In this document: piece by piece, positions 1 through 11,500 of the stretch
How positions within the stretch are numbered: position 1 is the stretch's first letter
Layout of the letters: the number at the start of each line of letters is the position of its first letter
Source of the DNA: Acarospora socialis
Lineage: Eukaryota; Ascomycota; Lecanoromycetes; Acarosporales; Acarosporaceae
NCBI GenBank assembly: GCA_025617375.2
Contig: JAMYGW020000007.1
Span: 744,001 to 808,000 of the forward strand
Direction of reading: 5' to 3'
DNA length: 64,000 nt
Notes under the pieces: generated by a model
Seen by the model: only the letters and a program-made list of their open reading frames with translations
Told to the model about the DNA's origin: nothing
The model's database searches: none
Made by a program: the position numbers and the translations under genes

Positions 1-45
1 GATTTCAGTAATGATATTTAGTTGAGTCTAGTAAGAGTATCTTAC

Positions 46-339
46 TGTTTTGTTCTTCTTTGCCTCCGCCTCTCTTGCTTCACGCCCCTTGATCGGATCG
101 CTGCTTCTTCTCATGTGTTCTTTTGAAGAAGACTTCTTGGGTTTGGGCTGGCCTGTTGGTGAGCTTCGGACTTGTCTATCTTCGAGTGATGCCTTGCTCT
201 CTTCCGAACTTGCAGTATCCGTCTGTGAAATTCTGCGACTGCGCTGTTCTTCTAATAGTCCCTGCAGCAAGGCGGAAGTGGGTGTGATGGTTCTGCGCGT
301 CAATCCGACAGTCTGCTGTGGTGCGAGTGAGGCCGCCAT
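46..339 (-). CDS. First exon of unknown gene, cut by window edge
   Basis: The reading frame opens with ATG at 339 and runs 98 codons. It reaches a good donor (GTAAGA at 45-40), and no convincing acceptor follows before the window ends, so the rest of the gene lies to the left. The encoded segment is hydrophilic and rich in Ser, Arg, Lys and Glu, with no membrane segment or recognisable domain. A basic, serine-rich tract (KPKKSSSKEHMRRSSDP) precedes the donor. I do not recognise the family. The exon call rests on frame length, the ATG context and the donor. Confidence 0.5.
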
Positions 340-1127
340 GATAGGTTACAAGTTGCAAGTCGCGGAGTCTCGAATGATATGTGCAGCAAGTTTTCAAGAA
401 AACAATCGAATCGAAGTGCTTTGAGAAGGAGTCTGATAGCTGTTGCAATGTTTCTTGCGGTGTATTGTGGATTGCGGGACGTTGCGTTTGTATGTCTCAT
501 GGAGTCGAAAGTGTTTGAGAGAGGAACTGCAAACAAACAGCTCAAGGTAAGGTACTCATGCGAGTGAATCAACAGAGTAAAGTAAACACAAACGATAACT
601 GTGTTGAGCGCACCTGCCGTTTCGATATGTCTCCATGGCTTGAGGTAAGGTAGGGACGATTCACTCAAAGTTGTGATTGTTGAAAATGATAAATGTGTCT
701 GTCTTTCCGAATAAAGGAGCTTCTCCAAAGAGCTCCTCCCCTGGTTTGTCAGGGGTCCTGCCATCGAATTTACACACCAATGGGAGACGTTCCTGTAAGT
801 CACAGTGCATTAGCTCCCGCTACTTAGTGCCATCCAACCCCGTGGATTCAGCGACGGTTCATGCATCAGCTTCTAACGGCCCGATGGTGGTTAAGGCACG
901 TGCCTCTTTTCTTTAGATTTGTGATATTGCCCGCATTAATTGACTGATTATCTCTTGTCATGTCATTTACCCAAATGCCGAGAATTATAGACTCGTTGAG
1001 TCTGGTGTTGGAGCAGTTGGAGCCATCGATTTCTTCCATGGTACTTTTACTTTGAAGACAGGAGACAGTACTCTACTCAGCTATTTGCACCTTTGCAATT
1101 GACTTGTTCAGATCTCGACTATCATAT
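340..1127. other. Intergenic: promoter of the left-edge gene and 3' flank of the G-patch gene
   Basis: I see no supported gene here. Short frames on both strands overlap and lack family similarity. The spacer holds two copies of a GGTAAGGTA-like motif (544-555 and 642-655), which recurs in other spacers of the window. Confidence 0.5.
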
Positions 1128-3848
1128 TCATCTCCCTTCCGCCCTACCAAGCAAGGTATCATCGAGACCGACAGGCTCCCAGACTGACTTATCTTTCTTA
1201 TTCTGTGCCCATACGACGTCACCCTTGAGATATACCAGGACACCCCCTTTACCATTAACACTGGCAGTGATCCTGAACAACGGTAGGCCTGTTTGAGAAT
1301 GTGCTTCTCTGAGCGGAACCATGATCAATCCCTGTTCCACGCACCAGTCATCGACCACGTCTTTGAACGACGTTTCCTGGTCCGGTCGCTGTGCAGATGG
1401 TGTTGTAGACATAACGTCATCACCTACAGGCCGAGCGGACGGAACAGCTGGTTTGATAGGTCGGACAGGTCCGGCTGTTGGAGGTGGCAAATCGGTCGCC
1501 GCATGGTCTCCGAGATCGAGCGCTTGGTTGATCATTTCTAATCCTCTCTCCCACTCCGCGGCCAAGGCTTGTGTGCCATTGAGTTCTTGGGGAATCTGCG
1601 TCTTCCACCATGAGAACCACTGCCAAATTTCTTCGTAGTTAGGATCTGACGTCAACCAAACGTATAGAATGTTGTGCCACTTCGGGAAAAACTCGGCGAT
1701 GAGTAGTTGGCCCATTGTACTGGGCTTGAAGAAGTCCTTCCATAGCAACACCTGCTCTAAAGCTGTCAAGTCCTGGTCTTGCGGGTTGACATCGAAGTTC
1801 TCTTGCATGTAGCTGGCTAGACGCGGGAGGAGGTGCCTGATGAGCACATTGTCGAGCTCGCCTCTCAGCACCTCTTTCCAGTTTTGTAAGCCTTCTAGCA
1901 CGCCCTTTGAAAGATCCCAGTTATCAATAACAATGCGAAATTTGCGTTTGACGTCGGCGAGTAACCCAGATGAGCTTCGCGGATCGGTATGGTGCTCGTC
2001 CAAGTATGGCAACCATGGGAAAAGCCATATATGTGGCGGTTGCTGATGCCGCCTTTTCTTATGGTTGCCTCTTGGAGTCCAGTCGGCCACGGCGCCAGTA
2101 AGCTTCTGCACGACTAACTGGTCAATGACGTTGGCATACACGAACGATGGTAAGACGTCTTTCCAGGCTTCTATTAGCGAGATGGCTACTGATGGCTCAT
2201 GAACGTCCCAATCATTGGTAATGGCTGACCTCACCCTTGGAAGCCAGAGCGTGTAGATCATAGTCTGATAAGGTGTTGTAGATTTGTGTTGAGCCGGCAG
2301 GTGATGATGGCCATTGAGAAGACTAAGCGCGCTGCCGTCTCCAACCGACTCGATTCCTAGTATTCTACGTAAGCGATGGATGTGGTTGAGAAGATGTGAG
2401 GGCTGAGATAGCGGCTGCCAACCATTCATCTCCCTGCTAAAAAGCGGGTGAATAGCAGCTACAGCTACCTCAGCTAGATTAAATCTGTCAATCTCGTCTC
2501 CGAACTGGAATTCTAAAGCCTCCAGCTTTGTAACCAGCTGATCCCAGCGAAGATCACTGTTATTGGCATTTTCTGACATATGTGAAACGTCTATCTCGAG
2601 GCGTGAAAGAGTAGACACCACTTCCGTGACGCCTTTCAGCCTACAAGCCTCTTCTTGCTGCTCGTCCATCTCTTCGTTTAGCTGGCTTTCTAGTACCTGC
2701 AAATACTTCTTTTGTGCCTTTAGCCCGTTCCACTCATCGGCGAATGCCTCCAAGTCTCTTCGTGCTCTTCTGGTGATCTTCACAACCTCGGTATCCGTGA
2801 CAGCAACGCCTTCCGTAGGAGTCATGAGTCCAGATGTCGAGGTTAGCAGTTTAGTCTCTTTGCCCGTTGCATCTATGATCGACTTGAGGACGTTAGGAAC
2901 CTCTAAACCATCCGCACTGGCTACGATATCGGCGACAGTCCGATACTTAGGCTTTGTCCGCGATTTCCCTCCACCAGGTGTACTTGCCCCGCTCCCTGGG
3001 CCGGAACTTCGTTTTGCCCTCGCCTTACGGCGCTTGCGCTCTTCTTCGGAGGAGTCCTCCACTACTTCACCTTTCCGCTGTGCTTCCCGTTTAGCCTCTT
3101 CTTTGGCCTGCTGTGTCTTCTCCCGTACCGCTCCAAGACCCACTCCTTGGGGTCTAAGCTTCGTCTCGACCGGGTTCAGAATACCTTGCCCAGAGGACCC
3201 AAGGCCCTGCCCTTCCACGTAGCCCATCTTCGCCATCATCTTTGCGGCGAATGAGTTGGGATTGGCAGAAGGTTGTCCTGTTGTTGCTTTCCCACGGCCA
3301 GACTGACGAATCGATGCCGTTGGCGTACTAAATGACGGCCTGACCATGCTGGAGGTTGCAATCTTCTCTTCTGACAGATAAACATTGAGAACAGGTTGCT
3401 GCGACGAAGATGGCACGAAACCTCTGCCTAAGGGAGGTCCGGGGTTATCTTCCTGTCTTGCACCAGCACGTCTGAAGCCAAGACCACGCGAGCCGGGTTG
3501 CTGTTCCATGACGGCATCCTCCTGTTCGTATGATACTACATTTTCGCCTCCATTACCATCCTCGTCAATGCTGTCGTCCTCGACACCATCAGCATTGCCC
3601 TGCTTCACGAACCCTACACCTTTTGCTCGTAGACTCCTTTCCTTCCATCTTCGCCCGGGTCGGTCATCGTCGCTCTCAGAGCCAAATATGCCAAGAGCAG
3701 CACTTTCTTTAGAATCGCGGCCTGTTTTGCGCCTTTTGCGCCTGTGCTGCGTAAATTCTTCGTCGGCTGGGTTTGTGGATGGGAACAGCAAATCATCCTC
3801 TTGTTCGGAAGTGTCGGATGAGGAATCGCCGCCTCCAAAAAACGTCAT
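1128..3848 (-). CDS. G-patch splicing factor, TFIP11/Spp382 (Ntr1) family
   Basis: This is a single uninterrupted frame of 906 aa. An acidic and Arg-rich N-terminus (about 1-100) is followed by a G-patch at about 198-245, with the glycine pattern MGYVEGQGLG...GI..P. A charged RKRRKARAKR stretch comes next, and then a long GCFC-type helical region (about 350-800). The C-terminal segment beginning DDWCVEQGLIMVPLREAH is characteristic of the family. Known members (human TFIP11, yeast Spp382/Ntr1) bind and activate the DEAH helicase Prp43 through the G-patch and drive disassembly of the post-splicing intron-lariat spliceosome in the nucleus. Length and domain order match the family. It is divergent with the gene starting at 4239. 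Confidence 0.92.
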   Translation of the reverse strand: MTFFGGGDSSSDTSEQEDDLLFPSTNPADEEFTQHRRKRRKTGRDSKESAALGIFGSESDDDRPGRRWKERSLRAKGVGFVKQGNADGVEDDSIDEDGNGGENVVSYEQEDAVMEQQPGSRGLGFRRAGARQEDNPGPPLGRGFVPSSSQQPVLNVYLSEEKIATSSMVRPSFSTPTASIRQSGRGKATTGQPSANPNSFAAKMMAKMGYVEGQGLGSSGQGILNPVETKLRPQGVGLGAVREKTQQAKEEAKREAQRKGEVVEDSSEEERKRRKARAKRSSGPGSGASTPGGGKSRTKPKYRTVADIVASADGLEVPNVLKSIIDATGKETKLLTSTSGLMTPTEGVAVTDTEVVKITRRARRDLEAFADEWNGLKAQKKYLQVLESQLNEEMDEQQEEACRLKGVTEVVSTLSRLEIDVSHMSENANNSDLRWDQLVTKLEALEFQFGDEIDRFNLAEVAVAAIHPLFSREMNGWQPLSQPSHLLNHIHRLRRILGIESVGDGSALSLLNGHHHLPAQHKSTTPYQTMIYTLWLPRVRSAITNDWDVHEPSVAISLIEAWKDVLPSFVYANVIDQLVVQKLTGAVADWTPRGNHKKRRHQQPPHIWLFPWLPYLDEHHTDPRSSSGLLADVKRKFRIVIDNWDLSKGVLEGLQNWKEVLRGELDNVLIRHLLPRLASYMQENFDVNPQDQDLTALEQVLLWKDFFKPSTMGQLLIAEFFPKWHNILYVWLTSDPNYEEIWQWFSWWKTQIPQELNGTQALAAEWERGLEMINQALDLGDHAATDLPPPTAGPVRPIKPAVPSARPVGDDVMSTTPSAQRPDQETSFKDVVDDWCVEQGLIMVPLREAHSQTGLPLFRITASVNGKGGVLVYLKGDVVWAQNKKDKSVWEPVGLDDTLLGRAEGR

Positions 3849-4238
3849 GCCTGAGGCGCTATATGTGCTGATTATATTAGCTGTTATTGAGATGCAGTTG
3901 TATTATTGATCATCTCATGGAGCTCGATAGAGTGCTTCACGTCCAACTAGTAGTGCAGCTTACCTAAGTAAGATAGGCTAGGTAAGGGAGTTAGATACCT
4001 TAGTTCTGATTGGTTTGAAGAGAGGCCAAGAAGGCATGTCAGCTCCAAGTTAAACTTAGCTTAGCTTCCGTTCTTACCCCAGACACCCTGGCAAGTGCTT
4101 CCGGATCTAAAAACATCAACATTGCGGACATGCAGGGTAGTACAGTAAAGACACCTTGTGATGGCTTACGATGTAATCTCATAAACGGATCACGACACGA
4201 CGTTTGACACCACAGGCTTCGAGAGGTTCGAGTCCAAT
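3849..4238. promoter_or_regulatory. Divergent promoter, TFIP11-like gene / disordered protein gene
   Basis: 390 bp separate the two start codons. An inverted CCAAT box (ATTGG) lies at 4009-4013. The stretch 3961-4002 is built from overlapping TACCT/AGGTA words, some facing each other. Shared use of the spacer is inferred from the head-to-head layout. Confidence 0.4.
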
Positions 4239-7200
4239 ATGTCGAGCTCACCTCAGCTGTTCAAGGGCGCATACTCGTTCACGCCCTTATCTATTGACCT
4301 GGATGAAAGTCTGGGGAATAGCGAACCCTTACGAGCGGGTGGCAGCGCTGAGCAGACAGAAGCTGCTCATCTTCCCTCATCGATAAAATCAAGATCATCA
4401 TCTGGCACGAGCTACGAGATCTTGTCAGAGCATGATTACGAACGCCGCGAAGCCGTATCAGACACGGATAATAGCCTGCCAACATCACAGACGACTCACA
4501 AGACGGAGGATCTTCGGCAGAAATTGGGTCGTGCGGAATCTAGGCGGAATTCAGTGTCAGGTTTACCGCCGGATCCAGTTATGCGGACTGTCTCCCGGGA
4601 GAGCACAGCACCGTTGCGACATCCTACACCTGATCTTCAATCATTACAAGGAGCCTATACCGACAATGTTGCCCGGTTGGAGGAAAGCGCTGAGAAATTG
4701 AGCATGACTTCAGATCTCACGGGTGGATTGAGGTGGAATGTCATAGAACCAAAAAGTTCAAGGAGCAGACAATCATCGCTGCTGGGTCCGCAGGCTGTGG
4801 ATGCGATACCATCGCCGACAATTTCTCGACAATTCTCTTCGGGCTCAGCCTCCAGATCGAACGGCAGTGTAAACGGCGCGGCAAGATCTGGTCATCTCTC
4901 CTCAGGTAGCTACTTGCCATCTCTAAGGGGATCTATCGGATCTGGGTCGTGGTCCTACACGTCTAACCGTGTACGATCGGCTTCGCGAGGATCTCGATTG
5001 ACACTGCTGTCGGAACCTGAGCAGGATAGCATTTCTTCCTTTTCACCAGCGCCAAATATGCTTGACCCTCCCGCTGCCGTAAGTAGGGCACCAGCTCAAG
5101 ATTTCACAGTAAGAGGAAGCGACAATGGACTTACTCCTAATCAACCTTGGCCTGAACCATCAACTCAGCTAGTGCCGCATGATCACATAAACGATGCTGG
5201 GTTAGACACAAAGCAAGAAGTGCCGGATAGGCCCGCAACAGCTGCTTCGACAGATACGCATCGTCAGGCAGCTAGCCTGTTTGTTGACTTTGATGGTGTA
5301 CATTTCACTGATCCGAGCGAGGATCTAGAAAAAAGCGACTTGCTGCCGAGTGAGGGCATCGGGCTGTCTTCACGCCGGTCACAAATTGCTGAACGACCGC
5401 AGTCATATGCGGAACCTTTGCCGGGCAAAAACATGGTCTATTATCCTGCTCCTGTGCCAATGATGCTCAATTTACCCCAACGCCTTTCCAAACTTCCTTC
5501 CGCGACCCAGCGGGAGAAGCGTAGATCGCAAGTCTTGAGTAGCGTGCTTATGGGAGCGAATCAGTCTACTACTCGGCTACCTGGCGTACTCGAGGATAGA
5601 CACGACGGAATGACTGGCGAAGGAGACATATGGAGGAAAAGTGTACACTTAGAAGGGAAGGCCAACAATCTTGAGGACCTACCGCCGCAGCTCCGAGCCA
5701 GTGTCTTCTTCGAACAACCCTCTACGCATCAGGAAGTCGAGGTCAAAGGGGACTCCGCAGTGGCGACGTTGGATAGCATTCTAGATGCATCTGCACACGC
5801 CCCAGTGAGTGCATTCGTCGATCATCCTATCATAGGGCAGATGGGTACGGAGGTCTATGGAATGGAGAAGCCAAATAAGAACACTGGAGATGTCATCCAC
5901 AAAGATTCTGAGGCGCGCAGGAGGAGCCGAAGATGGTCAATCTCTTGGGGAAGCATCATGGACAGCACAGCATCAAGAGAACCTCTCCAGAGTTCAGTCG
6001 ATCAAGGTGACATCAAAGCGAGCCCGGGCAGGAGCGTGAGTACTGGTCGGCATGAAGACGAGACAGAGGAACCACCGTCCGTGTTCATTAGCGAGATGAC
6101 ACCTTTCAGGCAGTCGTTTGCGCCTGGGCACCTAGCAGAAGACGAACAAAGCTGCGAAGAGGGTGAGGAATATCATAACACAGGAGAGACTTTGGGGATC
6201 GAAGGAGGTAAAACCGTAGAAGACGATGCACAACCCAGCATCGCTCAGCCAGCTTATCTTGAACGGCCAACCACGTTGTTGGCCGAACTTCAACTGAGAA
6301 AACAACAACAGAAATCAAGGAATCGAACCGCGGCAACTACGTTTCCCAACGGCATGCACTCCACCCTTTTGGAACTGGACACAGTCGCTCAAGTAGAGAA
6401 GCAATCCAGGAAGCACAAGCACATCACACTCGCCTGGGAGGACCCCGAGGCTCACTATATCGGCCCGGAGAACCAGGATGACGAGGATATTCCACTAGGG
6501 ATGCTCTTCCCTGGCCGGAAGGCACCGACCGGTGGACCACTGGGCAAGTTTGAGGAAGATCGGCCGTTAGGACTTATGGAGAAGCGAGACATGGAAGACA
6601 ATGAACCTCTGAGTCGACGACGGGCTAGATTGAGGGGTGATGTTCCGGCTTCGCGTAGCCGCAGTCCTGCCAAGCGCAACAGCGCAATGTACGCCCTTGA
6701 AGTGCCAGGTCTCACGGATTCCAGGGCGGAGGAACCTATTGGAGACGAGGGTGAGACACTTGGTCAACGTATGAGGAGATTGAAAGCGCAAGGCGGAACT
6801 GCGACTGGACTCCAAAGTCGCCCAATTAGCTGCCACTTCACCGATGAGGTTATGAGCCAACTCGGTGGTGTCATGAAGACCGAGGTCAGAGAAGGCAACA
6901 TTGAGGCCGTTGAGACGGGAGAGGAAACCTTAGCCCAGCGAAGAAAGCGATTGCAGGCTGGGCAAGACGCACGCTTTCGAGAACACGAAAGAAGCACGCA
7001 GATTGACCTTTCTTCTAGGCCACCACTTAAATCACGACCGAGCATGGCAAACATCTTGCAAAATCATCCAGCGGCAGGTGCACGGCAAGCCTCTAGCGAG
7101 AGGCTACCGTTTGCGGCGTTGCAAGGCCTTCCAGCTGGAGGCGACAGCAAGAAGGGTTTGATATATCAAACCCCTGGTACACACGCCCGAACACAACAGC

Positions 7201-7616
7201 CGGTCGAAATGAAGCAGTCCAGCGCTTTACCCGGGTCAAACACGCCACTTCACGGTGTCAACCAGCGGAGACCAAAGCTTGGGGACCTAAGGAGCTACAG
7301 CTATGGTAATCATCTTGACGCTGGAGGAAATAACACGGCTGGAGCTATCGGAGTGCCCGCATTCTACTCTTATAGCAGCGACCCTACTCGTTCGGCTACG
7401 GGCTTGAATGGTTATGAGAGCCTACTGACCGCCAAGAATGCGATGCGTTATGACACCAGTACGATGGCTGTGGGTGGTTTTGGACATTCGATGCCCTATA
7501 ATGCCGTCGGCCCGCATTGGGGCGTGATGCCAGCAAAGATGGGACCGGTCCCGATTGCGTTACACCCGAACCAACGAGATATGATTGACCGATGGAGGCA
7601 GAGTGTCATGTACTAA
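4239..7616 (+). CDS. Conserved fungal hypothetical protein, largely disordered, 1125 aa
   Basis: One open frame of 1125 aa, rich in Ser, Pro, Arg and Glu, with no predicted membrane segment. I recognise no named domain. Better-ordered islands are visible. A block near 389-430 contains MVYYPAPVPMMLNLPQRLSK. A Gln/Lys/Arg block near 679-715 includes TLLAELQLRKQQQKSR. A block near 750-800 has IPLGMLFPG and RPLGLMEKRD. A short charged motif appears three times: EPLSRRRARLRG (about 789), ETLGQRMRRLKA (about 838) and ETLAQRRKRLQA (about 895). A compact end block, DMIDRWRQSVMY, closes the protein. Length, full openness and islands separated by disorder suggest a genuine scaffold or regulatory protein. 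Function is unknown. The ATG at 4239 is the first in frame. Confidence 0.8.
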   Translation: MSSSPQLFKGAYSFTPLSIDLDESLGNSEPLRAGGSAEQTEAAHLPSSIKSRSSSGTSYEILSEHDYERREAVSDTDNSLPTSQTTHKTEDLRQKLGRAESRRNSVSGLPPDPVMRTVSRESTAPLRHPTPDLQSLQGAYTDNVARLEESAEKLSMTSDLTGGLRWNVIEPKSSRSRQSSLLGPQAVDAIPSPTISRQFSSGSASRSNGSVNGAARSGHLSSGSYLPSLRGSIGSGSWSYTSNRVRSASRGSRLTLLSEPEQDSISSFSPAPNMLDPPAAVSRAPAQDFTVRGSDNGLTPNQPWPEPSTQLVPHDHINDAGLDTKQEVPDRPATAASTDTHRQAASLFVDFDGVHFTDPSEDLEKSDLLPSEGIGLSSRRSQIAERPQSYAEPLPGKNMVYYPAPVPMMLNLPQRLSKLPSATQREKRRSQVLSSVLMGANQSTTRLPGVLEDRHDGMTGEGDIWRKSVHLEGKANNLEDLPPQLRASVFFEQPSTHQEVEVKGDSAVATLDSILDASAHAPVSAFVDHPIIGQMGTEVYGMEKPNKNTGDVIHKDSEARRRSRRWSISWGSIMDSTASREPLQSSVDQGDIKASPGRSVSTGRHEDETEEPPSVFISEMTPFRQSFAPGHLAEDEQSCEEGEEYHNTGETLGIEGGKTVEDDAQPSIAQPAYLERPTTLLAELQLRKQQQKSRNRTAATTFPNGMHSTLLELDTVAQVEKQSRKHKHITLAWEDPEAHYIGPENQDDEDIPLGMLFPGRKAPTGGPLGKFEEDRPLGLMEKRDMEDNEPLSRRRARLRGDVPASRSRSPAKRNSAMYALEVPGLTDSRAEEPIGDEGETLGQRMRRLKAQGGTATGLQSRPISCHFTDEVMSQLGGVMKTEVREGNIEAVETGEETLAQRRKRLQAGQDARFREHERSTQIDLSSRPPLKSRPSMANILQNHPAAGARQASSERLPFAALQGLPAGGDSKKGLIYQTPGTHARTQQPVEMKQSSALPGSNTPLHGVNQRRPKLGDLRSYSYGNHLDAGGNNTAGAIGVPAFYSYSSDPTRSATGLNGYESLLTAKNAMRYDTSTMAVGGFGHSMPYNAVGPHWGVMPAKMGPVPIALHPNQRDMIDRWRQSVMY

Positions 7617-8500
7617 CATTTTTGAAAAGGCGAAATATCGGAGTTAATGCTAGTGTTGCTGATCACAGGCTGCATTGTCAAAGGCGTGTACAGCGGGTTT
7701 GCCGTTCATGGTTGAGCGTCTTTGGTTGGGTTCGTTGGTGTTAGCTGGACAAAGCTCTATGTCTGCTGGAAGATGCGTTCATTTGAGGGTCGTTTGTTTA
7801 GGGAATGGGTAAGAATGTATTCCCTAAGATCCTGAAGTGCGATGAGATAATTTACGGCCTCTGGCTTCCCAAAGACATTGATCCAAGTATCAGAGGGCCT
7901 CCATCCTCAGCAACCTTGGCAGTTAGTAACCCTGACGTGCTGAATACTATCTGGTACTGAAGCAACAAGGGGTATGTAGCTCAGGTGAGACGATGATAAT
8001 CAAACCATTGTCAGACTCTCATCCCTTCATATCCTAATATCACAATTTTCCTCGTTGTCGCATCTCGCAGGAGTTCTGCCGGAGGATAAGATTCTCCGGG
8101 TTATCCCAACCATTCGTCATTGGTCTGCAAGGTCCAATCATAACCTTTCATACCCTACTCGTATGATGCTCCCATCATCTGTAAAGTTGAGACCCTCCCG
8201 AACAACATGCTAGTTCGCAATTGCATGCATATAACCACCAAGGTATGGCCTGTGAAGTCTTGTGCTAGGATAAGGATTCATGCAACATCCTAAGCATATT
8301 GTATCAGCTCACCGTCACATGAAAATATAGCTAACGTATGGTTTCTCCAATTGTAGCTCTACCATTCTCCATATGAACCATTGCATCTGCTCCCAGATGG
8401 AGGGGCTCGCCAGATACTAATATCACAGGAGGCATCATAAGATAGTGGGTGCTCCTGGTAGGAACGCGTATGGCTGGGAAGCTCCTCAAATCCTCCTACG
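7617..8500. other. Intergenic between two same-strand disordered-protein genes
   Basis: 884 bp that should hold the 3' UTR of the upstream gene and the promoter and 5' leader of the next. I see no supported coding region or RNA gene. Short overlapping frames at the right end (8359-8500) are by-products of the next gene. Confidence 0.5.
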
Positions 8501-11500
8501 ATGGCACCCTCGAATGTCTTCTCGTATCTCCATGGCATGCGAATCAATCAGCGGCGGAACAACTCTCCATCATACCCAACAGCGCCTCCACCACATGCAC
8601 CATCCGAATTTCTCTTGCAAGACCCAGACACTCATGCTTATCCAATACCCCCGCGGTTATCCGATAACGACATTGTACGGTCAAGTTCACCTATTTCACC
8701 TCTTCCACCGACACTTCCGCCGATACCACGCGTTGCATTGCGATATGAGGGCACAGAAGCTGTTGAAGAGCCAGAAGGGAGGGACGGTGTATCCAACACC
8801 AATGCCGTGCGTTTGCCCGAAGTCGGACAAATTGCACCAATTCCATTACAAGACCCGCGACCTGCAAGACCCCTATCGAGTTCCACTTCGAGTTACCGTA
8901 ACGACGAGGAAAGAAAACAGAGCGTGGAGGGAACAGCATCGGCCAATCAGTATGGCTCGTTATTCACGCGACGCACTCAGCTTCGATCAGTTACTGCGCC
9001 TGTAGTAGTCCGTCCAGTACAGAGTTCCGCAATAGATCCGCCACAGTCTTCTACATTGCGCGCTGATGAGATACCACCCTTGTCGAGGTCTCCACAATCA
9101 GTCTTGCCACCTGCCCCAAATCCTCGGTCCGGCAAGGCGAAACTCAATCTATTGAATCCAATGTCACTTCTGGCGAGGCGGAGGACCTCTCAACTGATAT
9201 CACAGCTCTCCTCAGATACATCGGATGATAAGGATCGTATAATACCTGGGATGAGACTTCCGGATGATTATGATCCCAGAATCCGAGGCAAAGTTGTGCA
9301 TGACTTCAGCGCACCGAGACCAAGAAGATATCATTCCTCGTACGAAAATACAAATCTGGCGACAGATACCTCTGCAAGCTACACAAGGATACCGTTGGAC
9401 GTTGACACGGCCAGGAGCAGCAGTGATAACGTAAGCCCTGAGACGAAGCCAGATCGCGGACGGTCTACTTTTGGAGATAGTGATGAAAACCGAAAGTCCG
9501 GAGAACGAGATCATGTTCCCGTCTTCACGGAGCATTTCGGCGATGATGTACGGCCTTGGAGCAATGGCATGGCCGCGCTTTCTTCGGAACGCATAGCATT
9601 GACCCTGTCAAACATCACCATAGCAGAGCCGGATAGAGAACCTCCGCCTCTACCCGCATTTGCACGAAATCTGCCATCAGATATAACCCGCACGACGTCA
9701 TACAGCAACAGATTGGACGAGAATTCATTGCTCTCTGCAGTACCAGAACTTGCATCACCAGAAGTTCCCACTCAGCATTCCCTTACAGCTCCGACGCCCC
9801 CAACATCGCCTCCGAAATCACGTTCACGTAAAAACTCGGCCACCGATCTTTCCTTTCAGTCTGCTGGCTTGCCGAAACACCTCGCCAGTACGGCTTCCCG
9901 GTTCAGTTTCGACCTCGCAGGTGTCGGATCGGCAACGCAGGAGAAGCTATTAGAGGAGAGGCACAAGGAAAAAGCAACTACGAGAAAGCTGGGTACTCTA
10001 GGCAAAGCCAGGCATGTGGGAAATGGCGAAGAGAACCAGGGAGATGGTGATGATGAAGAGGATGATTACATGTACGATGACATAAACGATGACGACGACC
10101 TTGAAGAGAAGATTCCAGGTATCAATGCGGATGCAGAAGAAAGCTATTTGTTCAACGATCGTGACGGTTTGCAAGATTCCCAAATCACCACGACCCTAAA
10201 AGCTGCAGTAAGGCGCCCTTTCATATCAGATGCTCCAGAAACGGATACGTCTCGAGTTGTGCAGGGTTTAGCAGGAACATCTGCCAAATCAAAAAGATCT
10301 CTCGGCAGTGTTGGGAGTCAAGGTGGTCCGGTTGGTGACGGAGCACTGGATATCTCAAAAACTGGTGCCACGTTCCTTACAAATCGTTGCGGGCCATCAA
10401 ATTTGAACAACACCCACGCGTCCACTCCACAAGATGCTCGCACGTCTGCCAGCAGTGGCCCTCCATCGACCATCAGCATACCAACTCTCAATACCGACTA
10501 TGACGATCTCTATTACGACGATGGTGCCATTGCGCACCCCCAAGAAGCTGACACGTACCGCTTTGATGAGTCCGTATTCGACGATGAGACAGGCACTTTC
10601 TATCGGCATTCTAGAGCAAAGCTCACAGTTCCTTTGAACGGTGATTCTTCAAGTTCGGGTAGTGGTAGCCCGTCATTGTCATCAGCTCGAGAGCCAGATG
10701 GGGACAATGCTGGACACATCACACAACTGCGCAACCATCAGTTCACAGACTTGACTCAACTCTCGTTGGCAGCAACTTCGTTTAGTGCCGTGAGTCAACA
10801 AGGCCTGCAGGATGCACAACAACAATATGGCAAGCCTGGCCTCAGCCGGACAGTTGGCCTCACCCAGGATAATCTCGCTGCATACCACGATGCTTTGGCA
10901 TACGCTACCCATCAAGCCACCATAAGCGGGCACTTTGCCGGCATCCAAGGCCCAGGGCAAACTCTCCTTCACGACATCCAGGCGGCAAATCCTTCACTCA
11001 ACAGCACGTCACATGCCAGCAAAACTACAGCAACAAACAAAATCCACTTCAACCCAGACGATGAAATCTTCCCGCTTGACACCTCTGGTGAGAATGGCGA
11101 CGACTTCGACTACGACGACGCCATGGAAGACGACCCCATCATCGCCGCCGCCAACGCCGAAGCCCTCGAAAACGACGACGAAGGCTTCTACGGTCGCGAA
11201 TTCGGCTTCTACGCCGCGTCCAGCGGCTCCGGCGAAGCGCAGTACGTGCACGGCGGCTACTTCGGCCCGCGCGGCCCGGACGGCCTCACACGCAGCCACA
11301 GCGGGCGCGTCAACTTCCAAGAACCCAGCCTGACGCCCATCACCGAACGCAGCGAATTCAGCAACCGCAACTCGATGATCTCCCTCGGCCTCTACGGCAC
11401 CTCCCACCCCGTCGTCGGACCGCACTCGGCCGCTACCAATGCGCCCTTGCCAAGTCCCGGCCTCGCCCAGCTCGCAGATCTCATGCACCTGCATGACGAC

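Noticed and set aside
4219-4235. A GGTTCGAGTCC word like a tRNA B-box
   Set aside because: No A-box at the right distance and no acceptor or anticodon stems can be drawn; it sits in the leader just before a start codon.
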